From CAZLGM01 sp964558875 (GTDB lineage: Bacteria > Desulfobacterota > Desulfobulbia > Desulfobulbales > Desulfocapsaceae), in the NCBI GenBank assembly GCA_964558875.1, contig CAZLGM010000084.1, forward strand, positions 1 through 13,327: a stretch of DNA of 13,327 bases. Direction: 5' to 3'. How positions within the stretch are numbered: position 1 is the first letter of the stretch; each line of letters opens with the position of its first letter. Both the position numbers and the translations under genes were made by a program. Of the stretch, positions 7,501-13,327 are shown one piece after another. The notes under the pieces are model-generated. The model had not been told where the DNA came from, did not search any database, and saw nothing but the letters and a program-made list of their open reading frames with translations.

Positions 7501-10500
7501 ATATGAAAAAATCTCTTCCAGAACAACTTTGCTGATGGCATCCATGTCACCCTGGTTTGCAGAAAAAGCAGTGGCCGGATTTCTGTTCGCAGCAATATCC
7601 AACTCTGAAATAGAGTCTCCCTCTATATTCCCACAAATATAGAGAGAGGCTATGGACTGTTTGAACACAGTCATCTCATTCTCAGGAAAACAACAGTGGA
7701 TACAGTGGGCATCGCTGACGGTATCGTTTATGAGATTTGAGAGTGTGTTGCGGGGACCGATTTCAAAAAATGTCCGGACTCCGTACTCATTCCACAGTGA
7801 TAAGACATTATCCTGCCAGTAAACGGGTGATTCGAGATGGGTCACAAGTATCTCGACCATCCGGTCAGTGTCATTGGGGAATGCTTTTTTAGTGACATTC
7901 GAGAGGACAGGAAGTCGTGGGGGGGCCATGTCGATGGATGAAAGAAAACTCTTAAATTCACCCATGACGCTCCTCATGATCGGGGAGTGGAAGACCATAC
8001 TGACCGGCAGAACGGCATTCCAATATCCTTCTTGGTCAAGGATCTCCTTAAAACGCTGGATACTGTTAATTGATCCACCCAGGACGGTCTGCCTTGGAGA
8101 GTTAAAATTGGTAAAATAGAGATCTGTCTCTTTGGTTATGTGTTCTTCCAAAAAGTCGGCCGGCGCGTCAACAGCCATCATTGAACCGGGATCTTCGGCT
8201 ATGTGACCAGCCTTTTCCATTAATTCACCGCGTTTAATGATAATTCGGATACCATCCTGGTAACTGAAGCAATCAGCAACACAGAGAGCGCAAATCTCTC
8301 CCATGCTGTGTCCGGCCAGGGCAACGGGCTGAATGTTAAATTGTTTGAGCTGTTGGTAGATGGCGTATTCCAAAGCAAATAGAGCCGGCTGCACCCATTT
8401 GGTGTTGTGAATCTGATCGTTTTCCTCTGAGAATAAAAAGTTTGGCAGATCAAATTTACAGAGCTCATCAAAGGTGTCGATCCAGTGTCGAATACAGTCA
8501 AGTTCTTTATAAAGTTGCTTCCCCATCTGCGGATAGCTGCTTCCCTGACCTGAAAACACGAGGGCCAGGGGCGAATCAAATGATGGCTCGTCAACATACA
8601 AACCCTGTTTGCGAAGCTTTGAGGTCTGTATTGTATCGAGCCTGCGTCCCTGTTGGATCAAAGGATGGAGTTCCCCACTGATTTCAACGGGGGCCATTGT
8701 TTTATTCAAAGAAGCAATGCGCAGCTTTCGGCTACCTGCTGAGTATCTGTAAAAGGAGATGCCAAGCTCGTTGGGCTGGGGTTTTTGATCGGGTACAGGT
8801 ACGCTGGTATCGAGTCCTGTCAGAATAGCGGTATCATTATTTGCGGTCGCCGGCTCTGCTGCCTCTTCCAGCTGCATAACGTAATTTGCACCTCCAAAGC
8901 CAAAAGAGTTCACCTGGAGTCGTCTTGGTTTGTCACTGGTTTTCCACTCTTCAGGTTGGTTTAAGATTCGGAAGCCGTTCTTCTCAAGACCAATCTTCGG
9001 GTCGGGCTGGTCATAATTGAGTGTAGGAGGATAAATGGAGTCCCGCATCGCACATACTCCTCTGATGAGACTGATGATTCCTGAAGCTCCTAAAGTGTGG
9101 CCGATCTGCGATTTAAAAGAGGTGAGCACGGTTGAACTGTTCGGCGGATATATTTCAGAAAGCGCTTTTGCTTCTTCCTGGTCCCCTTGACGAGTCGAGG
9201 TGGCATGACATTCGACCAGATCCACCTGATCGGCAAGATATCCCGCATCATCAAAAGAATTTTGAATAGCGATCTTCTGTGTTTCCGCAATGGATTCAAT
9301 CATCCCCTGATGGTTATTCGAAGCTCCGATACCGTTTATATAGGCAAGAATCGGAGCACCTCTCTTGAGGGCAACAGACTCGCGTTCAATGACGAGCATC
9401 CCGCCGCCTTCTCCGAGTATCATGCCGCTGCGTCTGACATCAAATGGGCGGCAGTGAGCGGCCGGTGCGTCGTAGTTTTGTCCCAATCCGGCCAGTGCGC
9501 CTAGTGCTGAAAACTCAAGAAATGATGCCTTGACTATCAATTCCTCGCCGCCTCCCACAATAGCACCATCCAATACTCCTGCCCGTATCATCAGGATAGC
9601 ATTATAGAGAGCGGTCAGACTTGAAGCACAGGCTGTGGTTACAGCGAAACTCGGCCCTGTCAAGCCATATCTGTTGCAGATGTACCCTCCGGCAGCACAA
9701 TTAAGACGCCCTAAAAGGGTGGTATCATCAATACCTAGAATATCGTCCTGAATAACCTCTGCGACGGTTTTGTTTTTCTTTGAAACAACCTCGAAAGAGG
9801 AGAGAATGTCCTGTTCAATTTCATCAGCACCGGTATGGATTGATAATTGACCGACAGTAGAGGCACATTCACCTGCATTCTGTGAGATAACGACCCCGAT
9901 TCGGTGCCTGGGAATATCCGAGTCGATGATTGCGGATTCACCAATAGCTTGTTGGGCAAGCCACAGAGTCATTTTGGTCGATGTACTCATTGTTCGAAAG
10001 ACGTGGGGAGCAATCCCCAGGTCTTGTCGAGAAATGTCAAAGAAGAGAAAACCACCAACGTTGCAATAGGTAGTACCGGGCAAATTGGAGTCCGGTCGAT
10101 AGATTGCATCATGGTTCCATTTGTCATTTGGAACTTGAGTCAAACCGCTCTTCAGGGACAGGCAGGCTTGCCAGATCTCCTCCGGATTGTTTCCCAGGGA
10201 GTTGATCGCCGCCATACCTGTGATGGCAATCCGCTCCTTTTCCACTGACTGTTGCCCACTTTTCTGCTTGATAGAGTCAACTGGAGACCTTTGGCTTAGT
10301 GAGCAATTGCCCGTCAATTTCCCATGGGCCAGGCTGAGGTGAAGTTTCTGGACAGAGATAGGCTCAGTGAGCATACCGGCTATGGTTCCACTCATAAACT
10401 GTCCTTCATGACCACACTGATCCTGTGTCAGTTCCTTGCCACTAATAGGATGGCGACCTTTTGCGGCAACGAAAAGACTGCCGATACTCACCTCTTCAAT

Positions 10501-12330
10501 CTGTTGTCTTTTATCTGACTCATCGGTTGTCTGCCGGTTGAGTTCCTGTTCCAACGATACGATTGTACGAATCTTGGGGGAATCCAGGGAGCGAACACGG
10601 AGTCCTATGGATTTTCCTGTTATTTTGGTTGTTCCGAAAGAGGCATTGATGATGGATTTTTGATACAGTTCACTTAAGGCGCCGGAAGAAACAATTTCAT
10701 GGGAAGATAGATACACGGTGCCCATCTGGACTCCATCAGCACCCAGAAGAGCTGCTCTTGCACATGAGCTTCCATTGTAGATGCCACCTGCCAGAAAGAG
10801 AAAAATCTCTTTGCCTTCCGCACTGAGCTGACGTTTACATTCCAGGGCTTCCTGGGCCAGGGTCATAGTTGTATGTCTGCCGATATGACCACCCGCCTCA
10901 TTGCCCTCACAAACGACAAAGCGAATACCATTTTCCCATGCCAGCCGTGCCAGACCGATGTCCGAGGTTACGTAAATGACTTCGATTCCTTTTTTCTGTA
11001 ATTCTACAGCCTTGAAGGGGGCACCGGCAGAGATGACAACAAATGGAGGTTTGGTCTTCTCCACCCAGGCTAATTGTTCCTTCCGGTGGGGATTTTCAGG
11101 TAAGGTAATGATATTAATGGCATATGGGAGGCCGTTCAGCAACTTGCGGAGATCTGATAATTCGTTTTCTATTTCGTCGGTCGATTTAATTCCAAGTCCG
11201 ATTGTCGGTAAACCGCCGGCTTTGGCAACGGCCAAGGAGAATTCAGGAACATCGCTGATGCAGGCCATTGCTCCCTGAATAAAAGGATAGCGTGTTCCCA
11301 GGATGTCGGTCGCCCGACCATTCAGCATGTTGGTCAGTGTTTCACTGCTGTCTTGCAGGATGATGCGTGTTTCTTCCTCGAAACGATGGATACTATCCAC
11401 CGTGTCATCACCAAATCTTTTGACAAACGAACTTGCAGCAGCCGCTTCAGGGCCAAGGGGAATGAGCTCATCAGCGGTGAAGTCAGCATCAAAAGGAGAA
11501 ACCGATGTCGAAGAGATAAGAGAAGCCAGTTCCCTCAATTCACTGGTAGTGTCACGGTCATTACCAAGGTTGTCTCTTTTGCGTTTAATTTCTTTAACTA
11601 TAAGCGAGTTCCCCCTGTCATGGGTTCTAAAATGCTGGTTTGATCCAAGTGCTATGGGTGCTGAGTGATTGATATCCAGTTTATTAAATTTTCTGATTTT
11701 AGGGGCATCGTGACCAATGCATTTGTTGGTCATACAGTGCAGGTTTTCGAAAATCACTCGTTCAATACCGCTTGCCAGGCATATTGCAGCACCTTCAGGA
11801 GTAGTTATTCCACCCCAGATATGAACAGGAAGTGTATTTGGCCCGAACTGATGTTTTGTCTCAAGGTAAGTAATGATCGAGAGGATTGTTTCATTTCCAA
11901 CAAGACCGGATGATTCAAATCCTTTAACACCAACGCTTGCTATACAATCACCTTTGTCCAGACATGCCTGGATAAAATGCAGATCTCCGCTGATCACATG
12001 GCAGTCGATCTGGTCATAAGAAGATGCCTGGCTAAAAAAATCATCAACAGTTTGATGGGATAGGTCCGGGAAGAATTCAACCCAAAAAGAATCTATTTGT
12101 GCTGATACCAATAAATCCTGTATGTTATGATAGAAAAATTGCTGTCTGGAGAGCTTCAAATCAACTGTTGAAAACTGCTCAATGTTCTCTGCTAATTCAA
12201 CAAGAGAAAGTTCTGAGACATCGACAATGATTGATATTCCTGCCTGGTCGGACAATTGTTTGAAGGAATGAGAGAAATAATGATGATTCCAGACAAATGT
12301 TAGGGGTTTGAAAGAGAGATTTTGTGTCAT
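4588..12330 (-). CDS. Iterative type I PKS/fatty-acid synthase: NMO(degenerate)-ER(NMO type)-KS-AT-ACP-KR-DH
   Basis: 2580-residue cytoplasmic multienzyme building an acyl chain from malonyl-type units. Domains in order: (1) residues 1-205, nitronate-monooxygenase-like segment with KGFESSGLVG (136-145) and GGITTPEGAAICLASGI (173-189), lacking the catalytic His; (2) 335-672, intact FMN-binding NMO/FabK/PfaD-like enoyl reductase with PFIQGAM (349-355), EGNEAGGHIG (475-484, His482) and GADGVQMGT (530-538); (3) KS 697-1157 with Cys901 (TACASS), His1042 (ECHATST) and Lys1073/His1078 (SFKSQIGH); (4) AT 1253-1535 with GQGSS, Ser1342 (GHSMGE) and His1448; (5) one ACP 1668-1746, probable phosphopantetheine Ser1704 (DLAIQSS); (6) KR structural part about 1795-1985 and catalytic part 2001-2262 with TGGGHGI, Lys2140, Ser2164, Tyr2177 and Asn2181; (7) DH-like double hotdog 2305-2580 with His2318 and Glu2499. 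No thioesterase, methyltransferase or second ACP is present. ATG 12330 is the first possible start after an in-frame TAG and has no clear Shine-Dalgarno. A phosphopantetheinyl transferase must be encoded elsewhere. Relatives are the PUFA-like secondary-lipid synthases; the product is unknown. Confidence 0.95.
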   Translation of the reverse strand: MTQNLSFKPLTFVWNHHYFSHSFKQLSDQAGISIIVDVSELSLVELAENIEQFSTVDLKLSRQQFFYHNIQDLLVSAQIDSFWVEFFPDLSHQTVDDFFSQASSYDQIDCHVISGDLHFIQACLDKGDCIASVGVKGFESSGLVGNETILSIITYLETKHQFGPNTLPVHIWGGITTPEGAAICLASGIERVIFENLHCMTNKCIGHDAPKIRKFNKLDINHSAPIALGSNQHFRTHDRGNSLIVKEIKRKRDNLGNDRDTTSELRELASLISSTSVSPFDADFTADELIPLGPEAAAASSFVKRFGDDTVDSIHRFEEETRIILQDSSETLTNMLNGRATDILGTRYPFIQGAMACISDVPEFSLAVAKAGGLPTIGLGIKSTDEIENELSDLRKLLNGLPYAINIITLPENPHRKEQLAWVEKTKPPFVVISAGAPFKAVELQKKGIEVIYVTSDIGLARLAWENGIRFVVCEGNEAGGHIGRHTTMTLAQEALECKRQLSAEGKEIFLFLAGGIYNGSSCARAALLGADGVQMGTVYLSSHEIVSSGALSELYQKSIINASFGTTKITGKSIGLRVRSLDSPKIRTIVSLEQELNRQTTDESDKRQQIEEVSIGSLFVAAKGRHPISGKELTQDQCGHEGQFMSGTIAGMLTEPISVQKLHLSLAHGKLTGNCSLSQRSPVDSIKQKSGQQSVEKERIAITGMAAINSLGNNPEEIWQACLSLKSGLTQVPNDKWNHDAIYRPDSNLPGTTYCNVGGFLFFDISRQDLGIAPHVFRTMSTSTKMTLWLAQQAIGESAIIDSDIPRHRIGVVISQNAGECASTVGQLSIHTGADEIEQDILSSFEVVSKKNKTVAEVIQDDILGIDDTTLLGRLNCAAGGYICNRYGLTGPSFAVTTACASSLTALYNAILMIRAGVLDGAIVGGGEELIVKASFLEFSALGALAGLGQNYDAPAAHCRPFDVRRSGMILGEGGGMLVIERESVALKRGAPILAYINGIGASNNHQGMIESIAETQKIAIQNSFDDAGYLADQVDLVECHATSTRQGDQEEAKALSEIYPPNSSTVLTSFKSQIGHTLGASGIISLIRGVCAMRDSIYPPTLNYDQPDPKIGLEKNGFRILNQPEEWKTSDKPRRLQVNSFGFGGANYVMQLEEAAEPATANNDTAILTGLDTSVPVPDQKPQPNELGISFYRYSAGSRKLRIASLNKTMAPVEISGELHPLIQQGRRLDTIQTSKLRKQGLYVDEPSFDSPLALVFSGQGSSYPQMGKQLYKELDCIRHWIDTFDELCKFDLPNFLFSEENDQIHNTKWVQPALFALEYAIYQQLKQFNIQPVALAGHSMGEICALCVADCFSYQDGIRIIIKRGELMEKAGHIAEDPGSMMAVDAPADFLEEHITKETDLYFTNFNSPRQTVLGGSINSIQRFKEILDQEGYWNAVLPVSMVFHSPIMRSVMGEFKSFLSSIDMAPPRLPVLSNVTKKAFPNDTDRMVEILVTHLESPVYWQDNVLSLWNEYGVRTFFEIGPRNTLSNLINDTVSDAHCIHCCFPENEMTVFKQSIASLYICGNIEGDSISELDIAANRNPATAFSANQGDMDAISKVVLEEIFSYAGHGFEKYLKPVILQAIQQRVDPHFNEQQLNSYLPDGLNSTVPTSRVTIHTEEPTSEKQQVLEQVIQIIMEVTGYERDEIRPEMDVRQDLAIQSSRIPIIIDIAEKTFNFQASLEDFMTVQTIDDLAETILRLTQGGSAPHQQKEPVSIPSLTVPGDPSQSPAKSGINRMVFRDTECNQQEHIPVEIAPDSHLLLLFLTNGNHTEPIIRFFNETYNSRVTSLSISPDRQEDGWIDLFKKDGVEIEFKNLLADDPIAGVLVLSDSSSEELLSVTQINCLTSNLFVFFQHLVRSTNRSFYTHLHLDSETKHHSSLLTQSLLGLFLTGRYEYSDLLLRSMTITGNHNPAVTLPIMFNRVNPILELLYRDHKLYSRQIVPAPLSPPVQPQLTPGPDDVIVLTGGGHGITSYVARALAPFGCTLVLIGRTPYDLSLLPDNYNDDLNKDEPSPGYHENSETILQIGETLAELEQLGAQPYYYDCDVTLPDQVDELFNRIAEKFGKIDGIIHGAGVIRDSFIPLITPEMFNQVMDVKSTGADNLLKGSWADQLRFAVAFSSLSGILGNPGQANYGAANRAMAEIFASFGRHHPSIVVKVFWLPPIEGAGMADAEDIKDIIVQHMGSDVYIDVTEASQIILAELFAGDPDDCWVAPCRTYPQSEKLLGAPTNPEQHWLKPDTLPMIDSIDQLDLVSKTIHAHRKLSIDRDLWLGDHIPSKLFKRPIISAIMAVEGFLEIGQLLFPYLLPTGMENVQFVDMVECSPEADTHIHLIGQGLVDYGKHNCRVELKKTMGSPEETITEQLVTAFSGQVVFSPQPPDLGEHTITRSKETEILGYDDICELYEQRSGLKNRYRVLQSVTAVHPDGIEGTMIYPLVNDFDEPGSTTYLYPHYLLEALMQITFFFSGIRDIEDNTITIPASISSLLFVRNCLDGEEIYLYGELLSEDSQGTSWNLTGIDKEDKIIMKVDGLKMRLIQ

Positions 12331-12689
12331 AGACCGATGGAGACAATAATGAGTATTGAAGAGTTTTAAGTAATCTAACTAGACATTTTCACTATAATTA
12401 ATTCACAAGGTTATGCAAAATAGAAACAGTACAATACATGTTAAAATCAACTTTTGTGATAATTTTTATAGATTTTCACTAAAAGGGTAAGAAGACGGTT
12501 CAACCATGCTCAAGATTATCAAATATCTGTAATTAATCTTTGTTGTTCAACAGGATCGGAGCTTGTGGAGACATATCATGCCACACTATGAGACCTCGGT
12601 GGAAATCAGTTTTTATAACGAATAACGTTCCAGTTTGAGAACCATTAACAGCCAGTTTTGTTATCATGAGAGCAGAAGGAACTGTTTGA
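12331..12689. promoter_or_regulatory. AT-rich divergent promoter region between synthase and GNAT gene
   Basis: This spacer of 359 bases contains no gene I can support. It separates two divergently transcribed genes, so it should hold both promoters. A decamer, ATTTTCACTA, occurs twice in direct orientation (12385-12394 and 12472-12481); the first copy overlaps the putative -10 box of the synthase promoter. A short palindrome, TGTTG-TT-CAACA (12541-12552), lies nearer the GNAT gene. These could be regulator sites. The repeats are seen directly; the role is inferred. Confidence 0.5.
12391..12418 (-). promoter_or_regulatory. Candidate sigma-70 promoter of the synthase
   Basis: On the minus strand, TTGCAT (12413-12418) is followed after 16 bases by TATAGT (12391-12396). 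The -10 box is one base from consensus; the -35 box is poor beyond its TTG. It would give a leader of roughly 50-60 bases before ATG 12330. The overlapping TTGTGA (12403-12408) is another possible -35 for a box further downstream. This is a by-eye call in AT-rich DNA, where chance matches are common. Confidence 0.3.
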
Positions 12690-13327
12690 ATGTCAATTCA
12701 AGTGAAAGAAGTTCAAACACTTCAGGAAATGAAGGCTTTCCTAAAGCTCCCATTTACTCTGTACAGGGGCTGTCAATACTGGGTTCCTGAGTTGATCTCC
12801 ATTGAAAAGGGAACATTCAATCCCAAAAAAAATCCAGGTTATCAAGACGCCGAGACTAAATTGTTCATAGCCATGAAAGATGGAGAAGTTGTAGGCAGAA
12901 TTGTCGGACTGAACAGTAAAATTGCAAACAGGAAATATCATTCAAAAAATCTTCGGTTTGGCTGGTTCGAGTCGATTCACGATAAACGGGTATCATCAGC
13001 TCTGTTCGAGGCAGCATTTGCCTGGGCAAGAGAGCTCGACATGGAGACGGTCACTGGACCGCAGGGATTTACGGATCTTGATAAATCGGGAATGTTGATT
13101 GAGGGTTTTAATGAACTGTCCACAGTAGCGGCTAATTATAATCATCCATACTATGTTGATCTTGTTGAACATTCAGGTTTCGTTAAAGAAATAGACTATT
13201 GGGAATTTTTTTGTGCTATCCCTGCAAGAAATGAGATTCCGCTAAAGCTGTTAAGAATTGCCGAAAGAGTGAAGAAGAAAAGCAGGGCCAAATTGATCAA
13301 GTTTACCAGCCGACGACATGTCATGTC
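12690..13327 (+). CDS. GNAT-fold acyltransferase-like protein (3' end outside window)
   Basis: An open frame of 212 codons from ATG 12690 to the right edge, preceded by AAGGA (12676-12680) at a spacing of 9, a good ribosome-binding site. Visible blocks are FLKLPFTLYRGCQYWVPEL (17-35), FIAMKDGEVVGRIVGLNS (59-76), FGWFESIHDKRVSSALF (90-106), VTGPQGFTDLDKSGMLIEGF (121-140) and YNHPYYVDLVEHSGF (150-164). They line up in the same register with the protein at 3433-4551 (FINLPWHIYRDNSLWVPPL, NRVVGRIAAIID, WGFFE, RGPLNPS, YNPSYYIQLLHGAGY), so the two are homologous. By comparison roughly 160 residues, a second GNAT-like half, are probably missing. It is transcribed divergently from the synthase. It likely transfers an acyl group from a thioester; donor and acceptor are unknown. 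Confidence 0.8.
   Translation, partial: MSIQVKEVQTLQEMKAFLKLPFTLYRGCQYWVPELISIEKGTFNPKKNPGYQDAETKLFIAMKDGEVVGRIVGLNSKIANRKYHSKNLRFGWFESIHDKRVSSALFEAAFAWARELDMETVTGPQGFTDLDKSGMLIEGFNELSTVAANYNHPYYVDLVEHSGFVKEIDYWEFFCAIPARNEIPLKLLRIAERVKKKSRAKLIKFTSRRHVM

Noticed and set aside
4588..12330. Naming the synthase pfaA, pfaC or hglE
   Set aside because: Domain order differs from all three: N-terminal NMO-type ER, a single ACP and a C-terminal DH in one protein. A gene symbol would overstate the relationship.
12337..12369. Ten-codon open frame just upstream of the synthase start
   Set aside because: It is on the opposite strand to the synthase, very short, and has no ribosome-binding site; such frames arise by chance.
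12741..12941. Minus-strand 66-residue open frame near the right edge
   Set aside because: It is antisense to the GNAT-fold gene at 12690, whose reading frame carries the conserved family blocks.

Overview
The window carries five protein-coding genes and two short repeat or palindrome elements. I saw no rRNA, tRNA, transposase or CRISPR array, though this was a reading by eye. Moderate-to-low GC, long intergenic spacers, a giant lipid-synthase gene and a palindromic intergenic repeat suggest a Gram-negative, probably marine or sediment bacterium. A Desulfobacterota (Desulfobacterales-like) origin is my best guess, but it is an inference from gene style and not a proven assignment.

Layout. (i) 1-3223, plus strand: two tandem, closely related membrane acyltransferases of the acyltransferase-3 family (the first cut by the left edge), then a lipoprotein that looks like a permuted papain-fold (NlpC/P60/YiiX/LRAT-like) enzyme. 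(ii) 3224-3432: a convergent intergenic region with a long inverted repeat. (iii) 3433-12330, minus strand: a 2580-residue iterative type I polyketide/fatty-acid synthase, followed 36 bp downstream by a two-domain GNAT-fold protein. (iv) 12331-12689: an AT-rich divergent promoter region. (v) 12690 to the right edge, plus strand: a second protein homologous to the GNAT-fold protein, truncated by the window.

How they may work together. The synthase holds, in order, a degenerate nitronate-monooxygenase-like (NMO) segment, an intact NMO/FabK/PfaD-type enoyl reductase, KS, AT, one ACP, KR and a C-terminal DH. One polypeptide therefore has a full reductive cycle (KR, DH, ER) but no thioesterase. 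That fits an iterative secondary-lipid or PUFA-like synthase rather than a modular PKS. Homologous GNAT-fold acyltransferase-like proteins lie on both sides of it, and two membrane acyltransferases and a papain-like lipoprotein lie nearby. My hypothesis is that the locus makes an unusual fatty-acyl chain, that a GNAT-fold enzyme offloads it from the ACP onto an amine or alcohol, and that envelope enzymes may process or export the product. The chemistry of the product cannot be read from the sequence.
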